This document shows positions 1 to 10,845 of a DNA stretch of 15,879 nt, piece after piece (position 1 is the first letter of the stretch; each line of letters opens with the position of its first letter). The stretch spans positions 1 through 15,879 of the forward strand of contig CAMIWP010000006.1 of the NCBI GenBank assembly GCA_946402475.1, given 5' to 3'. Both the position numbers and the translations under genes were made by a program. This DNA comes from an uncultured Selenomonadaceae bacterium. GTDB lineage: Bacteria > Bacillota_C > Negativicutes > Selenomonadales > Selenomonadaceae. The notes beneath the pieces are model-generated. The model had not been told where the DNA came from, did no database searches, and worked only from the letters and a program-made list of their open reading frames with translations.

Positions 1-695
1 TGGGGAACTACGAGGGGATGGATCTCTACTATGACAGGCTGAAGCGCTACACGGGCTCCATTGATGCCAAGGATGTCATCTTCACCGGCCACATCCCCTT
101 CCGCTCCATTCTGGCCTACTACCATCTCTCCGATCTGTTCCTCTGCATGAGCGAGCACGAGGGCTTCTGCGTGCCCCTTCTGGAGGCCATGAAGTTCGAC
201 AAGCCCATCGTGGCCTTTGACTCCACGGCGATCCCCTACACCCTGAACGGAGCGGGGATCCTCTTCCCCGAGAAGGATCCCGCCCTCGTGGCCGCCATCA
301 TCGACGAGGTCATGGAAAACGAGGACATGCGGGAGAAATTGCTGGCGGGGCAGAGGGCGCGGCTGGAGCATTTCCAATACGACAACGTAGCCCGTCTGGC
401 AAAGGAGATCGTGGGCCGCCTCACGGAAAGGGAATCCATCGACGGGATGGGCGCGGAGGAGCGGAACACCGTCGTATCCCTGGAGAGCATGCTTCCCCGG
501 CTGGAGGAGAAGGTCAAGGCCAAGGGCCCCCTGGAGTTCCGCCAGTCCTTTTCCAGCATTTCCGTTCAGGTGAGCACGCCGGAGAAGATCCGGAGAAAGG
601 TGTTCTTCCGAGGCTATCAGATGGTGGGTCTCGTGTCTCCCCGCTTCGCGGATCGGGTCAAAAAGTTCATAAAGAAGCACATCCTGAAGGGATGA
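1..695 (+). CDS. Glycosyltransferase family 4, C-terminal part (5' truncated by window edge)
   Basis: This is the nucleotide-sugar-binding (C-terminal) half of a retaining GT-B glycosyltransferase of family GT4. The frame is open to the left edge; the residues before the first ATG (position 18) read GNYEG and align with GNDHS of the next gene, so ATG 18 is an internal Met, not the start. The GT4 signature SEHEGFCVPLLEAM is present; counting from Met 18, the two E-x7-E glutamates are E48 and E56. After the Rossmann-like domain comes a tail of about 95 residues ending in a basic helix (SPRFADRVKKFIKKHI) resembling the linker at residues 435-450 of the next protein. It probably acts in the cytoplasm, adding a sugar (perhaps D-rhamnose) to a lipid-linked glycan. 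It is a close paralogue of the N-terminal half of the gene at 718. Donor and linkage cannot be read from the sequence. Confidence 0.9.
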   Translation, partial: GNYEGMDLYYDRLKRYTGSIDAKDVIFTGHIPFRSILAYYHLSDLFLCMSEHEGFCVPLLEAMKFDKPIVAFDSTAIPYTLNGAGILFPEKDPALVAAIIDEVMENEDMREKLLAGQRARLEHFQYDNVARLAKEIVGRLTERESIDGMGAEERNTVVSLESMLPRLEEKVKAKGPLEFRQSFSSISVQVSTPEKIRRKVFFRGYQMVGLVSPRFADRVKKFIKKHILKG

Positions 696-717
696 CGCAG
701 GCAATAGGAGAATAACC

Positions 718-3231
718 ATGAGGATGATTCAACTTCTGCCCACCCTGGCCTATGGCGACGCGGTGGGGAACGATGCGGTGGCACTGCATCACATCATAGC
801 GCAGCAGGGCTATGATACGAAAATCTACGCGGAGAACGTGGATGACCGCATCGACCGGGGAATCGCGGAGCATTACTCCGCCATGCCGAAGCTGTCCGAG
901 GAGGACATCCTCCTGTACCATTTCTCCGTGGGCGCGCCGGAGCTTGCAAAACTCCTTCAGAAGTTGCCCTGCCGGAAGCTCATGATCTACCACAATGTGA
1001 CCCCCGGGGAGTTCTTTGCCCCCTACGACGCAAATCTGGCGGACTTCCTGGACGCCAGCCGAGGGGAGCTCCGGGCCATGCGGGGACTCTTCGAATGCTG
1101 TATGGCGGTCTCCGAGTACAACCGTCAGGAGCTTCTGAGCTCCGGCTACACCTGCCCCGTCTATGTCCTCCCCGTCCTCATTCCCTTTGGGGACTACGAC
1201 CGTCCCCCCGCCCGGGAAGTTTTGGACCGCTACAAGGACGACGGGTACACGAACATCCTCTTCGTGGGCAGGATCTCCCCCAACAAAAAATGCGAGGACG
1301 CGGTGGCGGCCTTCGCTTGGTACAAGCGGCACATCAACGGAAAGAGCCGCCTGTTCCTGGTGGGGAACGACCACTCCATGGAGCTCTACGCCGACAGGCT
1401 CCGGCGCTACATCGCAGAGATGGAGCTGACAAAGGATGTCATCTTCAGCGGCCATATTCCCTTCTCCCACATCCTCGCCTACTACAAGGTTTCAGATGTC
1501 TTCCTCTGCATGAGCGAGCACGAGGGCTTCTGTGTGCCTCTGGTGGAGGCCATGAAGTTCGGCCTTCCCATCGTGGCCTACGGAACCGCCGCCATTCCAG
1601 AGACACTGGAATCGGCGGGGCTGCTGCTGGACTCCAAGGAGCCTGCCCTCGTGGCCAAGGCCATGGATGCCGTCCTGCGGGACAAGGAACTCGGGGATGC
1701 GTTGCGTGAGCGCGGCAGGAAAAGGCTGGAGAGTTTTTCCTATGAGCGCATCCGGGAAAACTTTCTAGGCATCCTTTCGGCGACGGTCTCCCGCGCCAAG
1801 GATGCGCCGGAGATCCGGACGATTCCGAGCCTTCCCGAGCATCCCTTGGCAACCAAAGCCAAGGAACGGATCTCGGCGGAAGCGGCGAACGCCGACAGGC
1901 GGGGCGTCCTGCCCTTTGACTCGATCCCCGTGCTGTCGGAGCAGAACGCGCCCATGACCCCCAAGCGCCTTGTCAAGAAAATGATCCTGAAGCCCGTCTA
2001 CCGCAAGATGCGGATCTTCGCCCCTGATCTGGCGGACCAGATCAGAAATCGCATCTACCGGGCCATGGGAAGGGGCGGCCCGGCGGAAAATACCGGAAGG
2101 GCTCCGGGGCTTCTGGTGGATGTGACCTTCATCTCGAAGAACAATCTGGGAACCGGCATCCAACGGGTGGTGAACAACGTGTACCGCCATCTGTCGGAAA
2201 AGGGAGGTTCTGTTCTGCCTGTACGGGACGAGTTCGGCAGGCTCCTCACCAGCAACGCCTATGCTTATCGGCAGCAGGGCCGGGAGCAGGATGCCCCTCC
2301 GGCGGACGAGTTGGTGAGCTTTCTTCCGGGAGATCGGCTCTTCCTGTTGGATTCCTCCTGGGATTACTACAGGGATTTCAAGGGGATCCTCCAACAAGCC
2401 AACGACGCGGGATTGCCTTCCTTCGTCATGGTGTACGATCTCCTGCCCATCCTCTACCCGGAGCTGACCACCGCCCAGGAATTCGTGAACAATTTCCGGG
2501 GCTGGCACGATATGGTCTTTCAGCAGGCCACCGATGTGATCTGCATCTCCCGGTACACGGCGGACACGGTTCACGAATATTGCCGGGAGCAGGGTTTCCA
2601 GCGGAAGACGCCCCTGCGCATCCACTCTTTTCACCTGGGGGCGGATATTGTGGAAAAGACCGGGGAAGCGCGGCAGGACCTGCAGGATTTCGTCAAGGAA
2701 GGCATCACCTTCCTGATGGTGGGAACCGTGGAGCCCAGAAAGGGACATCACATCGCCGTCGAAGCCTTCCGCAAGGTTCTTTCCCACGCGGATGCCCGCC
2801 TCCTGATCCTCGGCCACGACGGCTGGAAAAACGACGAGATCAAGGATAGAATCGCCTCGCCGGCTCTCAAAAATTGCGTCAAGTGGGTGGACGACGCGTC
2901 GGATGCGGAGCTGCAATGGGCCTACCGCCATGCCTCGGCCCTCATCGCGGCCTCCAAGGACGAGGGCTTCGGTCTGCCCCTGGTGGAGGCGGCCTACTTC
3001 GGCCTCCCCATCATCTGCAGCGACATCCCCGTTTTTCGGGAGGTGACCCAAGGATACGCGGATTACTTCAAGTCCATGGATCCCGATGCCTTGGCAGAGG
3101 CGGTGGAGCGCTGGCTGGGGGAGGAACAGCACCCGGACACCAATCGAGTCCACATCTACACATGGAAAGAGGCGGCAGAGGAGATCACCGCCATACTGGA
3201 GGGCAGGGTTGCCCCCTATCGGGAATATTGA
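718..3231 (+). CDS. Two-domain glycosyltransferase (GT4-GT4 fusion), probable polysaccharide polymerase
   Basis: An 837-residue protein with two complete GT-B/GT4 modules. Module 1 (about 1-355) has GRISPNK (184-190) and the motif EGFCVPLVE with E269 and E277. A linker (about 360-460) contains a basic amphipathic stretch around 415-450. Module 2 (about 463-830) opens with LLVDVTFISKNNLGTGIQR, carries GTVEPRKG (669-676) and has EGFGLPLVE with E749 and E757. The start is ATG 718, preceded by AGGAG with about 6-7 nt spacing. Double-GT proteins of this kind are typical polymerases of ABC-transporter-dependent O-antigens (WbdA of E. coli O8/O9a is the known precedent), where each module makes a different linkage. 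Both catalytic motifs look intact, so I infer a bifunctional enzyme. Module 1 is strongly similar to the preceding gene, including near-identical DNA around the E-x7-E motif. The substrate is unproven; D-rhamnose fits the context. Confidence 0.9.
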   Translation: MRMIQLLPTLAYGDAVGNDAVALHHIIAQQGYDTKIYAENVDDRIDRGIAEHYSAMPKLSEEDILLYHFSVGAPELAKLLQKLPCRKLMIYHNVTPGEFFAPYDANLADFLDASRGELRAMRGLFECCMAVSEYNRQELLSSGYTCPVYVLPVLIPFGDYDRPPAREVLDRYKDDGYTNILFVGRISPNKKCEDAVAAFAWYKRHINGKSRLFLVGNDHSMELYADRLRRYIAEMELTKDVIFSGHIPFSHILAYYKVSDVFLCMSEHEGFCVPLVEAMKFGLPIVAYGTAAIPETLESAGLLLDSKEPALVAKAMDAVLRDKELGDALRERGRKRLESFSYERIRENFLGILSATVSRAKDAPEIRTIPSLPEHPLATKAKERISAEAANADRRGVLPFDSIPVLSEQNAPMTPKRLVKKMILKPVYRKMRIFAPDLADQIRNRIYRAMGRGGPAENTGRAPGLLVDVTFISKNNLGTGIQRVVNNVYRHLSEKGGSVLPVRDEFGRLLTSNAYAYRQQGREQDAPPADELVSFLPGDRLFLLDSSWDYYRDFKGILQQANDAGLPSFVMVYDLLPILYPELTTAQEFVNNFRGWHDMVFQQATDVICISRYTADTVHEYCREQGFQRKTPLRIHSFHLGADIVEKTGEARQDLQDFVKEGITFLMVGTVEPRKGHHIAVEAFRKVLSHADARLLILGHDGWKNDEIKDRIASPALKNCVKWVDDASDAELQWAYRHASALIAASKDEGFGLPLVEAAYFGLPIICSDIPVFREVTQGYADYFKSMDPDALAEAVERWLGEEQHPDTNRVHIYTWKEAAEEITAILEGRVAPYREY

Positions 3232-3253
3232 ACTGCCGGGAAAAGGAAGGCTT

Positions 3254-4516
3254 ATGGAAAAAAACACTTCGATCTGCATACGGGACGTCAGCAAGCGCTA
3301 CAAGATCTATCCTTCCCGCCAGGCAAGGCTGAAGGACTGGTTCCTCCCCTTTGATGGGAAGCGCTACGAGGAGAAATGGGTGCTGAGGGACATCAGCCTG
3401 GACGTGCTCCCCGGAGAGGCCGTGGGCCTCGTGGGGATGAACGGGGCCGGAAAGTCCACTCTCCTGAAGATCGTCACGGGCACCACCCAGCCCACCACGG
3501 GCACCATAGAATTTCACGGCAGCGTCGCGGCCCTTCTGGAACTGGGGCTGGGGTTCCACCCGGACTTCACGGGACGGGAAAACGTCTACATGTCCGGGCA
3601 GCTTCTGGGCCACAGCAACGAGGAAATCTCCGCCTGCATGGAAGACATCGAGGCCTTCGCGGAGATCGGGGAAGCCATCGACGCCCCCGTGCGGACCTAT
3701 TCCAGCGGCATGCAGGTGCGGCTGGCCTTCAGCGTGGCCACCATGAAGCGGCCGGACATCCTCATCGTGGACGAGGCATTGAGCGTGGGGGATGCTTACT
3801 TCCAGCACAAGAGCTTCAGCAGGATACGGAAATTCAAACAGGAGGGCACCACCCTCCTCATCGTCTCCCATGACCGAAACGCCATCCAGTCCATTTGCAA
3901 CCGAGCCATTTTGCTGGACAAAGGACAGGTGGTCCGCGACGGGCAGCCGGAATACGTGATGAATTACTACAACGCCATGCTGGGAGAAAGGAAGCAGGAG
4001 GCCATCCAAGAGGAAGACCTGCCCCAAGCGGGTCGTGCCGTGACCTCCGGGACCGGCGAGGCGACGGTGGAAGATATCGTGATGGTGGATCGGAATACCG
4101 GGGAAGAGCTTCAGATTGTAAACGTGGGGACCGAGGTGGAGCTTCGGATCACCGTCAAGATCCACAGCAACATCCCGGAGCTGGTCATCGGCATGGACAT
4201 CAAGGACGTATATGGACAGGATGTCTACGGACTCAGCACCTATTACGAGAAGAAGATCCTCCACGATCTGAAGGCCGGGGACACGATCCTCTACACCTAT
4301 CGGTTCCCCATGAACATAGGCATCGGAAAATATTCCATTACCACAGCGCTCCATGTGGGATCCGCCCATATCGGACACAATTACGAATGGAAGGATCTGG
4401 CCTACATCTTCGAGGTGGCCAACCCGCAGAAGAACTATTTCGTGGGCACCGCATGGTTGCCCACGTCCATGGAAATCACCCGCAACGGACGGACAGTCGG
4501 GAAAGGAGAATTCTAG
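3254..4516 (+). CDS. wzt: ABC-2 polysaccharide exporter ATPase Wzt with C-terminal carbohydrate-recognition domain
   Basis: The ATP-binding subunit of an O-antigen/capsule ABC-2 exporter, 420 residues. The start is ATG 3254, preceded by AAGGAAGG; the frame is open further upstream, but the extension is a shadow of the previous gene's 3' end. Walker A is GMNGAGKST (61-69), the signature is YSSGM (149-153), Walker B is ILIVDE (D173, E174) and the switch His is H206 in SHD. A block at 85-105 (EFHGSVAALLELGLGFHP) is typical of the TagH/KpsT/Wzt group. Residues about 265-420 form a beta-rich domain like the Wzt C-terminal domain, which in E. coli O9a recognises the capped non-reducing end of the finished glycan. 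The partner permease Wzm is not in the window, most likely upstream. The stop is one base before the methyltransferase start, so the two are probably translationally coupled. Confidence 0.93.
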   Translation: MEKNTSICIRDVSKRYKIYPSRQARLKDWFLPFDGKRYEEKWVLRDISLDVLPGEAVGLVGMNGAGKSTLLKIVTGTTQPTTGTIEFHGSVAALLELGLGFHPDFTGRENVYMSGQLLGHSNEEISACMEDIEAFAEIGEAIDAPVRTYSSGMQVRLAFSVATMKRPDILIVDEALSVGDAYFQHKSFSRIRKFKQEGTTLLIVSHDRNAIQSICNRAILLDKGQVVRDGQPEYVMNYYNAMLGERKQEAIQEEDLPQAGRAVTSGTGEATVEDIVMVDRNTGEELQIVNVGTEVELRITVKIHSNIPELVIGMDIKDVYGQDVYGLSTYYEKKILHDLKAGDTILYTYRFPMNIGIGKYSITTALHVGSAHIGHNYEWKDLAYIFEVANPQKNYFVGTAWLPTSMEITRNGRTVGKGEF

Positions 4517-4517
4517 C

Positions 4518-5903
4518 ATGGCGTTCCAGGTAACCGTACATACGGACTATGATAAGCTCTTTTCCTATCTTGAAGAAAAGGTCCTGGATGAGCGCTGTGA
4601 AGCCCGGGTGACCTTTCCCCCGGAGGCCGTCAGCGACGCTCTTCTGTTCTCCTGTCTTCAGGCCTTCATCGACAAGTACAAAGCCGTTCTGGAGGAAGTC
4701 GCCTACGGCTTCTCTGCTCACGAGGTCCGTTTCCTGCCCCAAAAGAAGGTAGAAAATCTCTCGGAGGAAAAACACTACGATGCGTTGGCCGGCACCTACG
4801 ACAGTGACTATTACTTGACGGACTGCGGCGGCCACGACACCTTCCTGGCCAGTGGTGGCAAGCTTCTGGACAACCGTCTGGGAAGCATGTTCGACCTCAT
4901 CAATCCCAGGGAAGAGGATTCCATTCTGGACGTTGGCTGCGGCCGCGGAGAGCTCAGCTATCAGCTGTCCAAGTTCTGCAAGAAGGTCACAGCGGTTGAC
5001 TATTCCAAAGACGCCATCCGCATTGCCCAAGAAACCTACGCGAAACTGTCTACGGCGAATCGCCTGGAATACTCCTGCACGGACGTCCTCACCATGCCGG
5101 ACACGGCATCCTTTGACAAGATCGTTCTGTCGGATGTCTATGAGCACATCGATGCGGAGGTCATGGAGAAACTCCTGCCCAAACTGCGGGATATGATGAC
5201 AGAGGATGGAAAGCTCTTCATTCACACGGCGCCGAATCTCGACTGGTATGAAAAGGTCTATCCGAGACAGCGGCGGGAGGCCCTTCGTCAGCGCAGATAT
5301 CTTCCGAAGAATCCCCGCAACTACTACGAGAAGCTCATGCACATCAACGAGCAGTCCTCCCGCTCCCTCTACGATACCCTGTCCCGCTATTTCGGCGACG
5401 TGATCGTTTGGAACGGTGCTGTGCCAAGTATGGATGGCTTCAACGACTTCGCGGGAGAACCCAGGGAAAACGACATCTTTGCGGTGGCATCCCGAAGCAG
5501 TCTCCAGCCTTTCCAGGAAGAGCTGTTCATGCAGCCGGTGACCGACGGCTCCCTGAAGTTCCGCTTGTCGGTGCTGGCTCCGCCCGCGCCCATCGCCCGG
5601 GGAATGAGGGGAACCATTCCCCTTCGTGTCACGAATTTTTCGTCGGTTCCCGTCCGCAGCCAGGCCCCCTGCCCCGTGAACCTATCCTACCACGTTCTTT
5701 CCGAGAGCGGGGAGATGGTGCTCTTCGACGGCATGAGGACGCGGCTGCCGAAGATGCTGTATCCCGGAGAGCAGGTGGACTGCATTCTGGAGTTCGATGG
5801 AGAGCCATTGGAATGCGGACGTTACACCCTGCAGATCTCATTGGTGCAGGAACAGGTGGCCTGGCTGGAGGAAAGCGCAAGCGTTTCCGTAGAGATCTGT
5901 TAA
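4518..5903 (+). CDS. Class I SAM-dependent methyltransferase with C-terminal beta-sandwich domain
   Basis: 461 residues from ATG 4518, one base after the wzt stop; GAAAGGAGAA just upstream serves as ribosome binding site. Residues 1-85 are an unrecognised N-terminal segment. Residues about 85-330 form a class I methyltransferase: motif I is LDVGCGRG (137-144), the acidic residue of motif II is D160 (TAVDYSK) and a motif IV-like stretch KIVLSDVYEHID lies at 201-212. Residues about 345-461 form a beta-rich module with RVTNFSS (370-376), LPKMLYPGEQ (410-419) and CGRYTLQISLVQE (433-445), the look of an Ig-like or carbohydrate-associated sandwich. I infer that it methylates the polysaccharide or its terminal residue. 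Adjacency to a Wzt that carries a glycan-binding domain suggests chain termination, as WbdD does in E. coli O8/O9a, although this protein has no visible kinase part. Methylation of an internal sugar is an equally possible role. Confidence 0.82.
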   Translation: MAFQVTVHTDYDKLFSYLEEKVLDERCEARVTFPPEAVSDALLFSCLQAFIDKYKAVLEEVAYGFSAHEVRFLPQKKVENLSEEKHYDALAGTYDSDYYLTDCGGHDTFLASGGKLLDNRLGSMFDLINPREEDSILDVGCGRGELSYQLSKFCKKVTAVDYSKDAIRIAQETYAKLSTANRLEYSCTDVLTMPDTASFDKIVLSDVYEHIDAEVMEKLLPKLRDMMTEDGKLFIHTAPNLDWYEKVYPRQRREALRQRRYLPKNPRNYYEKLMHINEQSSRSLYDTLSRYFGDVIVWNGAVPSMDGFNDFAGEPRENDIFAVASRSSLQPFQEELFMQPVTDGSLKFRLSVLAPPAPIARGMRGTIPLRVTNFSSVPVRSQAPCPVNLSYHVLSESGEMVLFDGMRTRLPKMLYPGEQVDCILEFDGEPLECGRYTLQISLVQEQVAWLEESASVSVEIC

Positions 5904-5940
5904 AAAGCTTGGACACACACATAAAGGAAAGAGGCAACGA

Positions 5941-8485
<2,545 letters not shown>

Positions 8486-8486
8486 C

Positions 8487-9440
8487 ATGAAGATTCTTGT
8501 GACCGGGGCGGGAGGTTTCGTAGGCGGTTACCTCCTCCGGCTGCTGAAGGAGCGGGGCCATGAGACCGCGGCCATGGGCATCGGCGGCGAGGACTCCCTG
8601 AAAGCCATGGGTGTGCCCGCTCATCGGGTGGACATTCTGGAACCCGACGCCGTGAAGTCCTGCATGGAGAGATTTCACCCCCATGGGGTGATCCACCTCG
8701 CCGCCATCAGCAACGTCGCCCTCTCCTGGAAAAAGCCCGGCCTTACGGCAGACGTGAACATCCGGGGAACGGTGAACGTGCTGGAGGCCCTTCACGAGGT
8801 GAATCCCAAGGCGAAATTCCTGAGCATCGGTTCCAGCGACGAATACGGCCTGGCGGCAAAGTCCGGCGTTCCCCTCAAGGAGGAAACGCCCTGCCTGCCG
8901 CAGAACCCCTACTCCATCAGCAAGTACTGCGCGGAACAGATGGTTCTGCAACTGGGCAAGGAATACGGCCTTCCCGTGATCCACACCCGTTCCTTCAACC
9001 ATTTCGGCCCCGGACAGGCGAAGGGCTTCGTCACCACGGATTTCGCCAGCCAGATCGCAGCCATCGAGCGCGGGGAGCAGGCACCCGTGCTGAAGGTGGG
9101 GAACCTGAGCGCCAGCCGCGATTTCACCTTCGTGGCGGACGTGGTGAGGGCCTACGCCTTGCTGGTGGAACAGGACGTGGAAAGCGGCGTCTACAATATC
9201 TGCTCCGGCCGGGCCCACACCATGGAGGACATCCTCCGGGAACTCCTCGCCCTCTCCAAGGTGAAGATCGACGTGGAACCGGATCCGGAGCACATGCGGC
9301 CCTCGGATGTCCCCTTTTTCATCGGGGACTCCGGCAAACTGAGAAGGGCCACGGGATGGGAGCCGCGCTGCGACTTTCATCAGGGAATGAAGGAAACCCT
9401 GGACTACTGGCGAAGGATTCCTTCCCATACGGGAATATGA
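8487..9440 (+). CDS. rmd: GDP-4-dehydro-6-deoxy-D-mannose reductase (GDP-D-rhamnose synthesis)
   Basis: 317 residues from ATG 8487, one base after gmd. It is an extended SDR with cofactor motif TGAGGFVG (6-13), Ser116/Ser117 in SIGSSDEYG, and the Y142-x3-K146 pair in PYSISKYCAE. The stretches TRSFNHFGPGQ (167-177) and GNLSASRDFTFVADVVRAY (205-223) are characteristic of Rmd, which reduces the Gmd product at C4 to GDP-D-rhamnose. A GDP-6-deoxy-D-talose synthase (Tld) makes the C4 epimer from the same substrate and is a close relative, so the stereochemistry is inferred from overall resemblance rather than proven. WcaG/Fcl (L-fucose) is unlikely because that epimerase-reductase has different motifs. 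Context with Wzt-type export and multiple GT4 enzymes favours a D-rhamnose-containing polymer similar to the Pseudomonas A-band antigen. Confidence 0.88.
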   Translation: MKILVTGAGGFVGGYLLRLLKERGHETAAMGIGGEDSLKAMGVPAHRVDILEPDAVKSCMERFHPHGVIHLAAISNVALSWKKPGLTADVNIRGTVNVLEALHEVNPKAKFLSIGSSDEYGLAAKSGVPLKEETPCLPQNPYSISKYCAEQMVLQLGKEYGLPVIHTRSFNHFGPGQAKGFVTTDFASQIAAIERGEQAPVLKVGNLSASRDFTFVADVVRAYALLVEQDVESGVYNICSGRAHTMEDILRELLALSKVKIDVEPDPEHMRPSDVPFFIGDSGKLRRATGWEPRCDFHQGMKETLDYWRRIPSHTGI

Positions 9441-9452
9441 CAATCGATGCGA

Positions 9453-9460
9453 GGGAGGTG
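9453..9460 (+). promoter_or_regulatory. Strong ribosome binding site for a TTG start
   Basis: GGGAGGTG lies 5 nt upstream of TTG 9466, the proposed start of the AAA ATPase gene. The next in-frame ATG is at about 9529, which would remove the first beta strand of the nucleotide-binding fold (WTLHVKGFGKL), so the TTG is preferred. Confidence 0.65.
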
Positions 9461-9465
9461 TCTGT

Positions 9466-10845
9466 TTGGAAAATTGCTGGACATTGCACGTCAAAGGCTT
9501 TGGAAAACTGAAAAGGGCAGATATCTCCATGGCGCCCTTGGTTCTGTTCGTTGGGGACAATAACAGCGGGAAGAGCTACTTGATGAGCCTGTTGTATACA
9601 CTGCTGAACATCCGCTTCTATGCGCATGGCTATAATTTATGTATGAAATCCGAGGAGTACAGAGAATGTGCCGGTCAGCTTCTGGAGCAGATGAATCTGT
9701 GCCGCAACAAGGGTAGCAGTGTCTGGGTGTTGGATGAAGCCGCTCAGGAAAGCTACATAAGATTACTTAATAAAGTTTTGAAGAAAAATCTCGCCCGCAT
9801 AGCAAGGCGGGCTTTCAACACAGATCTTGCCATCGACAGGCTTTCTGTCGAGTTTCCCCGCCATGAGGTGCGTCGGAGGGTTAGGCTCACTTACCGAAAA
9901 GAAGATGATGACGGGAAACCGATCTACCTCATACAACCCGACCATTATAACGGCGCCAAGATGGAAGAAGCGGATTCTCCCAAGGACGTGGCTTTTTTTG
10001 TCGGCTTTTTGCTGGAATACATGCTCAAGCAGGATTTCAAGAAAAGCTCCATGGCAGACGCTGTCTACCTTCCTTCGTCGCGCACGGGTTTCCTGCTGTC
10101 CTACCGGCCGTTGATCGGCGCATCGCTGTCGGATGCCTATGATGCGGAGAAAGAGGTCGGGATCCAGGGAAAGCTGACAAGACCATGCAGCGACTTTCTG
10201 AAGAACCTGGCAAAACTTTCGCCGGATGATCCGAACGACACCTTCGCTCCGGTGATCCGATTCATCGAAGAGAACATCGTCTGCGGCCATGTCGGGCTCC
10301 AGGGGGATACCCCGCAGCCATCCATTCTCTATCGTTCCGAAGCCGCCGGTGTCGAACTTCCGATGCATCTGGCCTCCGGCGTGGTGACAGAGCTCGCGCC
10401 ATTGCTCCTGTTTTTGCAGTATCATCCCCGTATTCCCGTGATTTTCATGGAGGAACCCGAAACGGGGCTGCACCCGAAACTGCAACTCCTGACGGCGCAG
10501 GTCATCATCCACTTGCGAAACATGGGGATCCCGATGTTCGTCACAACCCACAGCGATACCATCCTTCAACACATCAACAACATGATAAAGCTCTCCAACC
10601 AGCCTGCGGCCAGAAAGAAAACCTTGCTCGAAAAATACGGCTATGAAGAAGAGAAAGATCTGTTGTCCGGAAAAGAGACAATGATATATCAGTTTAATGC
10701 AGAAAAAGACGGAAAACATTCCCTTGTGCGGCAGCTGACATACAACAGCTATGGGTTTGAAGTCCCCTCCTTCAACGATACCCTTCGGAATCTTTTGCTG
10801 GAATCAAAGGATCTGGAGGCAGACGGAGAGGATGGAGATGAGTGA
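9466..10845 (+). CDS. AAA/ABC-type ATPase of the OLD/RecF-like group (AAA_15/AAA_21-like)
   Basis: 459 residues from TTG 9466. The fold is an SMC/ABC-like ATPase: an N-terminal strand WTLHVKGFGKL, Walker A GDNNSGKS (30-37), an ABC-type signature region LASGVVTELAPL (302-313), Walker B IPVIFMEEPETGLHP (323-337, E329/E330) and the switch His in THSD (H362). The insert between Walker A and signature (about 50-295) is alpha-rich and unfamiliar. I see no TOPRIM nuclease domain, so this is not a complete OLD nuclease; the C-terminal 80 residues are acidic and uncharacterised. The family occurs in many phage-defence and toxin-like two-gene systems, where the ATPase senses and a partner acts. The stop overlaps the partner start by 8 nt. 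GC is lower (53% in one 60-base sample) than in the flanking sugar genes. It has no evident role in polysaccharide synthesis. The biological function is inferred, the ATPase assignment is firm. Confidence 0.85.
   Translation: MENCWTLHVKGFGKLKRADISMAPLVLFVGDNNSGKSYLMSLLYTLLNIRFYAHGYNLCMKSEEYRECAGQLLEQMNLCRNKGSSVWVLDEAAQESYIRLLNKVLKKNLARIARRAFNTDLAIDRLSVEFPRHEVRRRVRLTYRKEDDDGKPIYLIQPDHYNGAKMEEADSPKDVAFFVGFLLEYMLKQDFKKSSMADAVYLPSSRTGFLLSYRPLIGASLSDAYDAEKEVGIQGKLTRPCSDFLKNLAKLSPDDPNDTFAPVIRFIEENIVCGHVGLQGDTPQPSILYRSEAAGVELPMHLASGVVTELAPLLLFLQYHPRIPVIFMEEPETGLHPKLQLLTAQVIIHLRNMGIPMFVTTHSDTILQHINNMIKLSNQPAARKKTLLEKYGYEEEKDLLSGKETMIYQFNAEKDGKHSLVRQLTYNSYGFEVPSFNDTLRNLLLESKDLEADGEDGDE

Noticed and set aside
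1765..3294. Long minus-strand open frame (509 codons) opposite the double glycosyltransferase
   Set aside because: It is antisense to a gene with clear GT4 motifs; the translation has no recognisable domain and is the usual product of GC-rich codon bias on the opposite strand.
3185..4519. Minus-strand open frame of 444 codons opposite wzt
   Set aside because: Wzt on the plus strand has all ABC motifs; the antisense product is His/Asp/Gly-rich without a family pattern.
9793..9812. Small hairpin (GCCCGC, 8-nt loop, GCGGGC) followed by TTTC, terminator-like
   Set aside because: Only a 6-bp stem with a weak T-tract, inside the ATPase coding region; likely coincidental.
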